Shown: positions 45,788 through 56,975 of the stretch, one piece after another
How the letters are laid out: the number at the start of each line of letters is the position of its first letter
Numbering within the stretch: the first letter of the stretch is position 1
Source of the DNA: Pleurostoma richardsiae
Taxonomy: Eukaryota > Ascomycota > Sordariomycetes > Calosphaeriales > Pleurostomataceae
Direction: 5' to 3'
Assembly: GCA_030052745.1 (NCBI GenBank)
Contig: JANBVO010000058.1
Span: 1 to 64,000 of the forward strand
Length of the DNA stretch: 64,000 nt
The notes under the pieces: generated by a model
The model's input: the letters and a program-made list of their open reading frames with translations, nothing else
Database searches by the model: none
Told to the model about the DNA's origin: nothing
Position numbers and translations under genes: made by a program

Positions 45788-47504
45788 GTCAACTCTGATT
45801 TCGACGCAAGGTCAAGCAGAAGTTTGGGGCTGCTCGAGGGATGCGGGTGGTGGGCGTCGTGACTGGACTGGATGGGGGATGGGAGACGCCGGCAGTGCTT
45901 ATATACACCTGTGCGAGATGCCACGGCTGAAATTACTATGCCCACGGGAATAGTAAGGACCTCTTGTACTTTTGCGTCCCACGCGCCGCAAGCCATTTAC
46001 GGCTCAAGCTGGCCGGTCAAAGTCCCATCGATGGAGAATTAGGATCAGGTCCTCGGGGATATGTGGCCACATGAGATGGGTGGACGGCTGATAGTGGGGT
46101 TGGGAGTGATGATACACCACTGGGAGTCACGTCTGGACTTCAGGCCAGATTTCACTACTGGTGATAAGAATAACTCGTGGGAATGACAATTCGAGCAGTA
46201 AGCGAGGAGCGTTACGCAGGGTGAGTCATACTAGGCAAGAAGAGCGTCTCTATTCGCACTACGACTTCTTACTACTGCCATTATGCTGTGGAAAAGTATG
46301 TTACTCAATAGCCCAGGTAATGACTATCGTGCTCTTACCCAGTTGTTAGGTAGATTCAAAGGGGGGCAAGCAGGTCGACTGAAGTCAGGTGATTTGAGAG
46401 AGAAAACGAGTTATCAAAGTAGGTAAGGTGGGAGAGTAGGGGCTCACATGAGCGAAGGTCTTTAGGATAGTCATGGCACTTTTCTAGAACATAATGCCGG
46501 TAGCAAAAGAAATGCAATGCAAATAGTAATACTCTTAGACAATGGAATATATCTAAGGAAATTTCTCTTCACTGCGCCTGCTTCTGAAGGTGCAGCTCTG
46601 CGCAGGCTGGGCTCAACTATATATACCGTCTGGCCCTGTAATTAGCGAACCTCGAGGCGTGGTCCTATCCTTTGATATTTGATGCTTTCATTCCAGTGAC
46701 GAGATATTATCGCATCACGGTCAAGAGCCTGAACCTCGCTTTTTCTGGACGAAATCGAATCACTCCCACGGACTACTCAGGATATAGTGCAAGGTGACAT
46801 ACCATTAAGCTCCGTTCCCCTCTCGAAAGTGATAGTCGACATGTGACAAGCAGCATGCGACTGATAATGATGCCGAAGCAGTCCTGACCTCCTGAGTCGG
46901 GGTCTCACAGAGGGTCAGAGAATGATATGGTACGTGAAGACGGAGGAGAAAGTACATGGCCCCGGGGCACCGATCCGGGCTCACTCTGCATTCAAGGTCA
47001 TGTCTCGGGGCGTCCCCGTCAGAGTGTGGTCTTCTCAGAGAACCTGACCTTTGTAGTTAGTGTTTCTACCCTGTGTATCTATATCCAATTCATTGATGAC
47101 CACCAGGACGACATCGATTGTAGTAAGGACCTCACACATTGAGACCCTAAGTCAATAACCTAGAGAGGCGGTGGTTATGTTCTGTGGCTCAAGGGTGTTT
47201 AGCGAGCTTTTGTGCATCCTATACGGTGTCCCGAGGTCTTGTGAGCACTGCGGGAAGACAGACGAAAGCAATTAGAACTCCATGTTGTCATAATTCTGGC
47301 CTACTGATGTAATACAATTATGACCCAGCCAGTTGTGGTTTGCGGTTGCCAACTGAGCCAGGGAGAAAACAACAGAACGGCGGATTACTGCTCATTCTAG
47401 GATAGCCAAACATCGTGTATTCTACGCCATATACAGTATTGCCAGGTTTATTGGGTAACGCCCTCTTCCCGTTGTCAAGTGGCTTTCTTACCTGCTTCAA
47501 TCCT
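45788..47504. other. Intergenic, no gene recognised
   Basis: About 1.7 kb with short frames only. The part from about 46,150 to 47,300 is somewhat richer in AT than the flanks. A motif AAAGTAGGTAAGG at about 46,418 resembles an LTR end of region 1, but the match is too short to count. Confidence 0.45.
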
Positions 47505-48337
47505 CTATTTGAACCCAGGCCAAACATTCCCGCCAGGACATGTGTAGTTAGTGGCCTTGTTCGCGTAAACATCGATCTGAGGCACAGATTAGCATAGGGA
47601 TCCGAACTACGCAGTTCTATGTCACTCACCGTGATGCCTGGATCGCTCTGCGGAGCATATATAGGTATGGTGTACAGGTAGTCAGCTGGTGGAGTAACGC
47701 CACCGCTGCCCGACACGACGAGCTGTGCGCATTCTGCGTAGAACTGAGGCGTGTTGGACTGCCACAGCAGTTGAGTAAATTATACACGACGAAATCAATA
47801 GGCATCACGAGCACGTACCTGGTGTAGGGCGAGTAATTCGTGTCGGATGAGATAGTCGCCCGGGCCCAGGTTGGAGGGGATCCTGCTGGTCCATTTCAAC
47901 GTCTTGTAAACGATGCCCGTTCCCCAGTCATTCGACGCCAGAGAATTCCCGTACAAGCCCATCTGGTCGACCTTGAACCAGCCCTTTCCAGAGCCATCGC
48001 AGGTGGAGAATTCACCGGCGCACTTGTACATCCACACCATGACAGGGCCCTGTTGATGCGTCCATTGCTTCCATACAGCTGTAATATTGCCTCCAGCATT
48101 CACGGAAGCGGACAACTGGGCAGATGAGCCTCCGTTGCACCGCATTTTTATGTCGCTAACTGTCATGGTTGGGTTGTAATCTGACCATTGACGCTGAATT
48201 GTCTTTGGCGAACTGGCCGGCGAGAAACCTTCGTAACCAGGGTATGTTATTCCGTCAATGACATAGCTTGTCACAGCACCATGTCCTGCTGCCAGGGCTG
48301 AAAAAGCAAGCAAAGGGGCAGTAACGTCGAATTTCAT
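47505..48337 (-). CDS. AA9-like lytic polysaccharide monooxygenase, secreted
   Basis: Exons 48,337-47,819, 47,758-47,630 and 47,576-47,505 (introns 60 and 53 bp) encode 239 residues. AA9 enzymes use copper to cleave cellulose or related glucans outside the cell. A signal peptide of 18 residues (MKFDVTAPLLAFSALAAG) precedes His19, which becomes the N-terminal histidine of the copper brace. The second histidine is His94 in WTHQQGPVMVW, and the axial Tyr is Tyr180 in QFYAECAQL. YLIRHELLALH is the conserved second-sphere segment. The protein ends NYTCPGGNVWPGFK, with no cellulose-binding module. All catalytic residues are present. The last exon codes for 23 residues and supplies the conserved C-terminal CPGG. 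Confidence 0.92.
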
Positions 48338-50065
48338 TGCAGACAGTTAGAGGGGGGGGGGTCTCGGCTACGGGCTGGCAACACGGTCACGGACGATCAG
48401 AAAATGCGTTACAGTGTTTCTAACGAAGAATGCGGTGTTATGCCTAGGGTGAGATGAAAAGGCACGTTTGTTGAGACCCTAGGACGCCTGGTTGATATTT
48501 ATCTTATCGATTGAGCAGAGCCATTAGGTTTAGAGTGACTTGAAAAGCCTCGAAGAAGTCTACAAGAGCAACCGGATCTGGAAAATGAAGTACGTAAGAT
48601 AGCCCCTGTGACGCCATCATCTGCCGCTTTCAATATGATGCGAGAAGCTGTACCATATTGCCCACGCTTCCCAGCAGATCCTCGGAGGCGGTACTGGGGC
48701 GCCGATGTAACCGCGTCCATCAACATATGATCGCCCCAAGACGGGCTTGCGGTCCGGCGCGATGACATTCGCCTGCCTGCCATAATGGCCTTTTCATATC
48801 TGTGTTGATTAAATAACACGGCAGTAGCATCCTTAATATGAGGTGCGGAGTCGGAATACGGACGCCGAGGACTGCATGCGAACAGATATCAGAGCACTTC
48901 GTAGCACACCAAGACAACGGTTGTGGGGACTGAAAATATGTGACTCGTAGGAGGAGGCGACATCATCCTCGGGAACTGCTCGTCCGGAGTCTGTGGCGTC
49001 TGGGGAAGACGTCTGAAGAGGCAACTGGCTAGCCCGCGGGAAGGACGCATTTGCAACAGGTCTCGAGCCTCTGTGCGTTGCAGCGCATAACAAACTCGGC
49101 ACACTTCCGTCTTTGTCAGATGCAGGCTATCTGGATAAAGCCGGCGCGAAATGAAGAAGGCACCCTAAGGGACTCGGGTAGGAGGATAGTCTAGACTGCA
49201 GCTGCCAAGACCTTTGGTGGCTACCTGCCCGGATATCCGTTTAACAAGGCTGCCTGCCCGGCGCAAAGTAGACGGCATCCGGAGGCATGCCGGAGACCGC
49301 GCAGACTGTCCCATCCTGGATGTAGTCCGTCCCCACCTGCCCCAGATATGCACCTTAGAGGCGCGCGGTGGCCGTGCTCGAATGATGGATTGGCCTACGC
49401 GACAGTGAATATAACTCATATCACGACCCCGCCGCTGAGTGACATTCCAATGTAGTTCATCTCTGAGGCCGGGTCTCATCGCCCGAGAGAACAGCGTAGG
49501 TAGGTACTCGACAATGTTGCTGTCGTTCATGCGTCGTATCTGCCCATCCGGCTCCGAAGATGACACTGGGAGGATTCGGCAGTAGCCGAGCTTCAGGTTT
49601 CTTCGTCACCTTGAATGTTGATTGGCCCACAGTCCACTTTTGTACTCTACTTGGGTATCATCATTACATAATGCAAGTATTGTTATATCCATCAGGTGCT
49701 TAGGTACCTTCCTTAGATAGGAAGAACAGACTGTGATACGCTGAGTTGTTAAGACCTTGAAATTGGACGCTATCTACCTTAGGTACCTTATCCACTTGGT
49801 AGGTAGTGCCTTACTATACTCGGTACTCCCATGTGGGGAACGGTACGGAGTACGTATTGACATTTGCTTCAACTTCACGGCAAAACTCGAGGATTCTCTG
49901 CACCAAGGCCACTACCGTCAGTGTCCACGAACGTGTGGACCCTTCACGGGTTAGGACCTCCCTATAAGGTGCCCCGGCTCTACTGATATTGTTATTTGAA
50001 GCTTCTTACCAACCTGTACCTTAACTTAAGGCCCGAATCTTTACTGGAGCTGGTGTGCGTGCAAA
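48338..50065. other. LPMO promoter side and intergenic region, no gene
   Basis: About 1.7 kb upstream of the LPMO gene and of mzm1. A poly-G run lies at 48,351-48,361 just upstream of the LPMO start. GGTACCTT/TAGGTA motifs cluster at about 49,690-49,800. Frames on both strands show no recognised family. Confidence 0.45.
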
Positions 50066-50595
50066 ATGCAGATGGCCCTGGCAGCCTACCGGCACCTCTT
50101 ACGGGCCGCGCGGATCGCCTTCCAAGGTACTCAAATTCCTTACTGTTACTGACTCCGCCTCGATACTCCTCAACGGGCTGAACTAACAGAGACAAACCGG
50201 AAAAGGCGACCAGCGAGTTCTCACTGCTGCACGTGAGCAGATCCGAGGCGGTTTCAGGGAAAAGTCATCCCTACAAGCTTCCGACCCCTCAGTCGCACCC
50301 GCCATTCAACATGCCGAGGACGTGGCCCTCTTTCTTCGGGCCAATGTTGTACAAGGGAAGAAAGAGGGCCAAGACGTCTATCGTGAGTGCACACGAATGC
50401 AATCCCAGAGGACTATACCTGTTAACATACCTGGTCCCGGGATAATGCTTGAACTGGGTTTCACGCTGATGACTTGCTTCTTGACTTCTAGATCTGCGAA
50501 TACATAAGGATATTGAACGAGGAGACAATGATACCATCAAAATTGGCGGAGGCAGGACGGTGAAGATAGATGGGAAGACGTGTGCAGACAGATGA
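50066..50595 (+). CDS. mzm1: Mzm1, LYR-type complex III assembly factor
   Basis: Exons 50,066-50,126, 50,206-50,382 and 50,492-50,595 encode 113 residues. Mzm1 (LYRM7) is a small mitochondrial matrix chaperone that stabilises the Rieske iron-sulfur protein before it joins the bc1 complex. The N-terminus [20 protein letters not shown] carries the AYR form of the LYR motif, then [20 protein letters not shown], a helix [19 protein letters not shown], and [18 protein letters not shown] near the end. Intron 1 (GTACTC donor, GAAAAG acceptor) and intron 2 (GTGAGT donor) are placed so that the family sequence reads through; phases close. A second Met at 50,072 is an alternative start. Length fits the family (about 110-125). 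Confidence 0.9.
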
Positions 50596-51036
50596 TTGAT
50601 GGCCTCCTTCTCTCTACATACCAGCTGGCTGGGTCGTCCTCGTCCACATATTCAGCATATATGATAACGCCCGCCACCGTTCAGCTGTAATCATCGACAA
50701 CATCACCATTACCGAGGGGGCTTAAGAAGCCGGATGGCGCCACACATCGCCCGGTTCCCCAGGTCCTGGGTTTCATTATGTCAACGGCCTCCGCTGGATG
50801 TGGATAGTATAGCTGGTGACAGAGAAAACCTGGAATGTGTACACTACATACGGTACGCCTTGATACCCTAACCTAACAATATTTTCCGGACAGCTCCCGG
50901 CGCAATATGTTGCCACGGATGCCACCCTGTATAACGAAGCCGACGAAACATCTGCAGTAGGGATATCGTCCTTCTATCTGAGCAGTGTGTAACTAGAACC
51001 CCCAAACGCCGCACACAAGCTATGCCGTGTTCCTGT
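50596..51036. other. Convergent intergenic region, mzm1 and slt11
   Basis: 441 bp between two convergent genes. No gene seen; 3' UTR sequence is expected. Confidence 0.5.
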
Positions 51037-52209
51037 TCAGTTCCCTGCGAGACTGGCGTACGAAACATCCGCAGCGCCGGGCGGAGCTGCAACTGCAGGG
51101 AGATCTTCTAAATTCTTCGGCTGGGCACCCTCCGCAGGGCCCTCAGAATACGCGCCAGAACTGGCTTTGGGTACCGTCCTTGTCTTCCTTGGATCTGCGA
51201 ACGCCGACCGGCCATCTCTTAACATTTCTGCGCGCTCCTCGCGGTCCAGTGTCCCTACCGCCTTGGGCATGCTCCACTTCACCCGCAGCGGGCAGCCAGC
51301 GATTACCGCACGACCCTGGCACGACGTTGCCGCCTTCTCCGCCGCCTCTCTTGTCTCGTAGTTGATGAAAGCGCAGTGGGACATGTGCGAGCAGACTAGG
51401 GACTTGATTTTGCCATGAACCTTGAAGAAATCCCGGATCTTGTATTCAGGTAGGTCGTCTTCCACACCTGTCACGAACAAGGACATGATGTTCTTGTCCG
51501 CCGGGGGCATCCAGTCCTTGGGGCTTGGGGGTAGCTGCGCTGCACTGGGGAACGCACTCCCCTTCCAGCTGCCACTGGACCGCGCGCCGACTGCACGAGC
51601 AGCTTTCGAATCTCTTGTCCGGATGGGCCCAGGGCCGCCGACGCCCGCACCGATAGCTGGATTGCCACTGCTGCTTCCACTGGCGCCGCTGCCTCCAGTC
51701 GAAGCAACAACTCCGTCACCGTCTACCGCTCTGCCTTTTCGAAAATACGGTTTGCTGTTGGCGAGACGCCGGAGTAGCTCTCGCGCCTTCTCGTCGGTCT
51801 TTTCGTACTCCTCCACGCCGCCTCGCCCCTCCTCGATGGCCTTTTCATTGTTTTGCGCGAAGTATTCTCTATTTATGTCAGAGCTCGGCCCGGGAGCAAC
51901 CATCTTGAGCGCGGCATCTCGGACAACAATAGGAAGGCCGAAGGATAGATCGAGCATGCAGCTCTGGCAGCAGTTCTTAAGGCGGGCGCAGGTCAAGCAG
52001 ATGTTGGTACGCTTCTTGCGGCCATGTGCGCGGTCGGCTGCCCAGCTGAAGACAGTGAATGGTCGTGTGCACAACTTGCATTCGGCGCCGTAGTCTTCCT
52101 TGAGCATCTTGACGTACGGGTTCTCTGGCAGGCAATTTTCGCAGACAGACGGAAAATCGGTCGACTCCCAGCCGGAGCGGTTGAGGTCTTGCTTTATTTG
52201 TGGTGCCAT
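51037..52209 (-). CDS. slt11: Pre-mRNA splicing factor Slt11/Ecm2 (RBM22 family)
   Basis: A single exon encodes 390 residues. Slt11/Ecm2 (Cwf5, human RBM22) is part of the NineTeen-related complex and contacts U6 snRNA in the activated spliceosome. The N-terminal zinc-binding region is typical: SVCENCLPENPYVKMLKEDY, then GAECKLCTRPFTVFSW and NICLTCARLKNCCQSCMLDL, then SFGLPIVVRD. A Gly/Ser-rich linker (about 165-235) leads to one RRM (about 240-313) with SLFVTGVEDDLPEYKIRDFF and CAFINYETREAAEKAA. The tail is Ala/Pro-rich. Family members usually have a CCCH finger between the two; here the conserved segment is in the N-terminal block. The gene is divergent from erg6. Confidence 0.92.
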   Translation of the reverse strand: MAPQIKQDLNRSGWESTDFPSVCENCLPENPYVKMLKEDYGAECKLCTRPFTVFSWAADRAHGRKKRTNICLTCARLKNCCQSCMLDLSFGLPIVVRDAALKMVAPGPSSDINREYFAQNNEKAIEEGRGGVEEYEKTDEKARELLRRLANSKPYFRKGRAVDGDGVVASTGGSGASGSSSGNPAIGAGVGGPGPIRTRDSKAARAVGARSSGSWKGSAFPSAAQLPPSPKDWMPPADKNIMSLFVTGVEDDLPEYKIRDFFKVHGKIKSLVCSHMSHCAFINYETREAAEKAATSCQGRAVIAGCPLRVKWSMPKAVGTLDREERAEMLRDGRSAFADPRKTRTVPKASSGAYSEGPAEGAQPKNLEDLPAVAAPPGAADVSYASLAGN

Positions 52210-53110
52210 GATTTATCTTCTTCCAAAGGGCGTTTGACTTCGGCGGTTGTGGGCCCAAAGCCCCAAGCTCTGATCAGTTCGAGAATCAGAGCGATACCGT
52301 TGAGCAAAGATGTCTCGAGGCCCTTGATATCCTGCGTCTGGTGACAGACGGCGATAGAGGCGTTGTGAAGCTTGACTGGCGGGGCGGGGCTGGAGGCGAA
52401 AGTCGGACGAGTTGACTAAGCATTCCGGAGCCGCACAATTCTCTTATCGATAAGCCTGCCGAAGCGGTGAGAGGGGCTGCGTGATTACTGTACCTGAGTA
52501 CTTCCAGTACAGCGCTAGTACGGATCAGACGCAGGTACATCCCCAAGCACAGCAGCACAGCCCCTAAATTTGCACCCTGCGTGCCAGTGGTCTGGTTTCG
52601 CTATGGCTGAGGCCCTTCGCCTCAACACTTTAGCGCAACACTGTTGTGATGTATGAACTGTATGAACTGTTTAAACCGCGAGGATACCTAAGGTGCTTTA
52701 TATATGCTCTGGTATGAAAGTGGTAATTGCCATCAACTTAGGTCTGTCTCCAAGTCTCGATAAATGTCTCCAGCCCTGCGTACGTACCTGCCGTATTCGT
52801 ATCCGCATCATGGATTAGAGCCATATGATTGGCTGTATTGGGTTAGCCGTCTTGGCGGGTAGTTACTGCCCCTGGCCCGGGCTTGCTATGTTACCGATAA
52901 CACTCTGGGTACAGATCTGTTCATCTACCTTCTTAGCTTTGACCCTTTTTCTTTTCCGCGCCCTCCTTCCTCAAGAGCAGCCAAAGCCAAGGACGTCAAA
53001 TTGCTTCACGGTTTCTCCTGGCAAGATCCCCTCTCCTTCAAGCTCTCTGGCCCTGCATTCTAACCAACTCTGTGTAGAGATTTTGCATAGGAAATTTAGC
53101 AATCTCCAAT
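52210..53110. promoter_or_regulatory. Divergent promoter region, slt11 and erg6
   Basis: 901 bp between divergent start codons. No reading frame with family similarity. A CT-rich tract (about 52,930-53,040) directly precedes erg6, as often seen at strongly expressed fungal genes. Confidence 0.45.
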
Positions 53111-54453
53111 ATGGTTTCGAACAATCTCGAGCGCGAGGACCACCAGCGTGATGCAGCCTTTAACAAGGCGCTCCACGGCACGTCTGCTACGGCCGGCCCT
53201 GGTATAGCTGCCATGTTCTCCAAGGACAAGGAGGCGAAAAAGGCTGCTATGGATGAGTACTTCAAACACTTCGACAACAAGAAGGCCCAGGAGGAGACTG
53301 CGGAGGACAGAGAGGTATGTTGCATTGTGTCTCTGTTCACCGTCTCCTTGCGCCTGCAGACGCTATACTGACGGCAGCTGCTTCCCCCTGCTAGGCTCGC
53401 ACCAAGGAGTATGCGACATTGACGAGGCAGTAAGTCGCAGTTGCTATCTCCTTGTTCACACGCTATACTGACGCCAAACCTCCCAAATAGCTACTACAAT
53501 CTCGCGACAGACATCTATGAATATGGTTGGGGCCAGTCTTTCCACTTCTGCCGGTACTCGATCGGCGAATCCTTCTACCAGGCAATTGCGCGGCATGAGC
53601 ATTACCTCGCGCACGCCATAGGTATCCAGGAGGGGATGAAGGTGCTAGATGTCGGCTGTGGCGTCGGTGGGCCTGCTCGGGAGATCGCCAAGTTCACTGG
53701 TGCCCACATCACCGGACTGAACAACAACGACTACCAGATCGAGCGTGCAACGCATTATGCTGTCAAGGAGAAGCTCTCCGGACAACTGAAGTTCGTGAAG
53801 GGCGATTTCATGGTCTGGTAGCACTTCCAGTTATCATAGCAAGCTCCGTTTTATGCTAACTCTGGTATTACCTACAGCAAATGTCATTCCCGGACAACAC
53901 GTTCGATGCTGTATACGCTATCGAAGCGACTGTACATGCGCCGAAGCTGGAAGGCGTCTACGGCGAGATTTTCAGGGTCCTCAAGCCAGGCGGCGTGTTT
54001 GGCGTATATGAGTGGCTAATGACGGATGAATATGACAACGACAATGTTCATCATAGGGACATCCGCCTAGCCATCGAGCTTGGCAATGGTATTTCCAACA
54101 TGTGCAAGATTTCGGAGGCTGTGGATGCGATGGAGAAGGTCGGGTTCGAACTCCTCCGACACGAAGACCTTGCTGCGCGGCCCGACCCGATGCCCTGGTA
54201 CTGGCCCCTTTCAGGAGAGATGAAATACATGCAGAGCTACATGGATTTCTTCACCATCATCCGCATGACCCATTTTGCCCGGATCTTTACGCATGGCTTT
54301 GCAGGCTTGCTGGAGATGGTCGGTCTGGCACCCAAGGGTACTAAGAAGACAGCCGACGCCTTAAGCACTGGTGCCGACGGCCTCGTCGCTGGCGCAAGGG
54401 AGAACTTGTTTACTCCCATGTATCTCATGGTCGGCCGCAAACCGGCGAAATAG
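53111..54453 (+). CDS. erg6: Sterol 24-C-methyltransferase Erg6
   Basis: Exons 53,111-53,314, 53,395-53,429, 53,491-53,812 and 53,878-54,453 encode 378 residues. Erg6 adds the C-24 methyl group from S-adenosylmethionine in ergosterol synthesis at the ER and lipid droplets. The aromatic sterol-binding stretch is [20 protein letters not shown], the SAM motif is [12 protein letters not shown] (about residues 131-142), then [31 protein letters not shown] and [11 protein letters not shown]. The C-terminus ends [13 protein letters not shown]. Exon 2 is 35 nt. The exon 3 donor (GTCTGG) is weak but the join [20 protein letters not shown] is the family sequence. Length matches the yeast protein (383). 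Confidence 0.95.
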
Positions 54454-55254
54454 CGTGGGGGAGAAAAAGACGGGGATCGGTCAGCGGAGAGTAGGGCTAT
54501 GAGTACCAGGTCCTGCGATTAATGAGGAAGTAGGGGGAAGACGAGAAAAGAACTGCGTCCACACGAGAGGCTTATTAGACCTTTAATGGCTTCTGTCGAC
54601 TACTTGGCCAGGTCTGCGATGCGCCGGCCGGCGGCTTGTGATCTCTGTACATAGAAGGAAATCCACATAATCCACCTTCCATACTTGTAGCAAACACCTT
54701 GCCAATATATCAGCCACGTAAGAGAAATCCATGCAACTTGCCGTTCCTGTGTGAGATCGAAGTCCTCATGAGGTTCATAATAAATTGCAGCTGAGGGCTG
54801 TTTCTGCACTGTCCGCGACGAATGAGCAGTACGGAGTACGACAAGGATACTCCGAGGAGAAGAGCCGCTCTGGACACTCACCGCAGGTATCTCGGCGAGA
54901 GGGAGGTACCCAGTAGGTATTACCCCGAGACCGCGAAGACCCGAAACTCGTGGGAATTTGTGCCATAAGGCGGCGCGAAGGCCTTGCCTGATCAGGTTAG
55001 CTACCAATTCAGTTGGGAGCTCCGAAAAAATAATTCCCTCCTCACCAACCAACCTAAGACGTTCCGTTTCGGACACCTCTATCAATTACTCCCCAGAGCT
55101 TCGTGGCCTGCGCATCTTCGAGTTCGGAACACAGTCTCGCCTTAGCTTATCGACAGCATTGCGCGTCGTCGCCGCTATCTGTGCCGCCCTTCTCTCACCA
55201 ATACAGTCAATTACACCGGCTGCTCGGGGCCTTTGGTTCTCGCCTGTAGCAACA
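54454..55254. other. erg6 3' side and pdb1 promoter
   Basis: 801 bp. A 161-codon frame on the minus strand (55,085-54,600, ends RIADLAK) lies here. It has no recognised family and overlaps the expected pdb1 leader, so it is not annotated as a gene. Confidence 0.45.
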
Positions 55255-56505
55255 ATGTCCCGCTACCTCCGACCGGCGGTCCGACTGGCGGCGTCCGCAA
55301 AGCAGCCCGCCGTTAGAGGCATTCTCCCGTCTGTATCCTCATCAGCGTCAAGAATCTCCCAACTTCCGCGGCTCGCGACTACCGCCCCTTTCCAGTCGAG
55401 AACATACGCCGCGTCCGCTGCCGGCTCCAAGGAGTACACTGTCCGCGATGCGCTGAATGAAGCCCTCGCGGAGGAGCTGGAGGCGAACCCAAAGGTCTTC
55501 ATCCTGGGAGAGGAGGTTGCCCAATACAATGGCGCGTACAAGGTCACCAAGGGACTTCTTGATCGCTTCGGTGATAAGAGGATCATTGACACGCCTATCA
55601 CGGAGAGTGGCTTCTGCGGCCTGGCTGTTGGTGCTGCCCTGAGCGGTCTTCACCCCGTGGTGAGTACAAACTGGTGTGGCGAGAGTCTCTTGATTCGCGG
55701 CTCTCTCTCTATTTTGATGACACGCTTCTGATGGCATCGTCTGCAGTGCGAGTTCATGACGTTCAACTTCGCCATGCAAGCCATCGACCAGATCGTCAAC
55801 TCGGCCGCCAAGACGCTCTACATGTCTGGTGGTATCCAGCCCTGCAACATCACATTCCGTGGGCCCAATGGCTTCGCTTCTGGTGTTGCAGCTCAACACT
55901 CCCAAGATTACAGTGCTTGGTATGGTAGCGTTCCGGGCCTGAAAGTGGTCTCCCCATGGAGTGCGGAGGACGCCAAGGGGTTGTTGAAGGCCGCTATTCG
56001 AGATCCCAATCCTGTTGTCGTGCTCGAAAACGAGCTGCTCTACGGTCAATCATTCCCTATGTCCGAGGCCGCACAGAAGGATGACTGGGTTATTCCCTTT
56101 GGGAAGGCCAAGATCGAGCGTACAGGGAAGGACCTCACCATTGTTACGCTCTCACGGTGCGTCGGCCAAAGCTTGGTTGCGGCGGAGAACCTGAAGAAGA
56201 AGTATGGCGTCGAGGCCGAAGTGATCAACCTACGCTCCGTCAAGCCTCTTGACATTGAGGCAATTGTTAAGTCCGTTAAGAAGACTCACCGCCTGATGTC
56301 CGTCGAGTCTGGCTTCCCGTCATTCGGTGTCGGTGCTGAGATCCTGGCTTTGACGATGGAGTACGCCTTCGATTATCTCGACGCTCCTGCCCAGCGGGTC
56401 ACTGGTGCTGACGTCCCTACTCCCTACGCACAAAAGCTCGAGGAGATGAGCTTCCCCACCGAGCCTCTGATCGAGCAGTATGCTGCTAAGCTGCTCCGTC
56501 TCTGA
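55255..56505 (+). CDS. pdb1: Pyruvate dehydrogenase E1 component, beta subunit
   Basis: Exons 55,255-55,659 and 55,747-56,505 (87-bp intron) encode 387 residues. The beta subunit forms, with the alpha subunit, the thiamine diphosphate-dependent E1 of the mitochondrial pyruvate dehydrogenase complex. The first 55 or so residues are an Arg/Ser-rich presequence ([19 protein letters not shown]). The mature part begins [18 protein letters not shown], with [55 protein letters not shown] and the C-terminal [19 protein letters not shown]. The intron separates GLHPV from [15 protein letters not shown] longer in-frame reading upstream exists but the start at 55,255 gives the presequence. Length fits the family. 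Confidence 0.95.
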
Positions 56506-56975
56506 AGAGTCGAACCGTGGAGGATAAGGAACGCCAACGCGGTCGATCGGTAACTTGGTCCCAGCCGAGGAGGACGCCACAGGCGTGGATCGACTTGAGC
56601 AGGAGGAGCGCGACTTGACGCGAAGTGTCTTGAATGTTTTGGGAAGTTAATACATTGGTCAGCGTGTTAATGGTTGGCTCCCGCACAAGTGGGCTCGGAC
56701 GGAGGGACATTGTACTTCTACATGGCCATATGGCATATATCACCGCCCCTGAAGAGCATTCGTCTCTCTTACTTTTTTGTGACCCTTTCTTTATGGTGCG
56801 TCCTATCTATTGTCTGGGTTGTGATGATATGTCGATGTCCTCTGTTGGGCCGCGAATAGCTATATTCGCAGCCAACTCCTGTCTTTCTGTGTCTGAAGTA
56901 GCCATGACTCAAGCCCTGCATAGTCGTGGTCCTCGTATCAGCAGCCGTGGATCACTCCCGGTAAGCCAGCCCTGC
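56506..56975. other. Convergent intergenic region after pdb1
   Basis: 470 bp between two convergent genes. No gene is seen. Confidence 0.5.

Noticed and set aside
46412-46440. Short similarity to the LTR end of region 1
   Set aside because: Only about 13 bp agree and no further LTR sequence or target repeat is present.
54600-55085. 161-codon frame on the minus strand between erg6 and pdb1
   Set aside because: No recognised family, and it lies over the expected pdb1 promoter and leader. A small spliced gene ending RIADLAK cannot be excluded, but nothing positive supports it.
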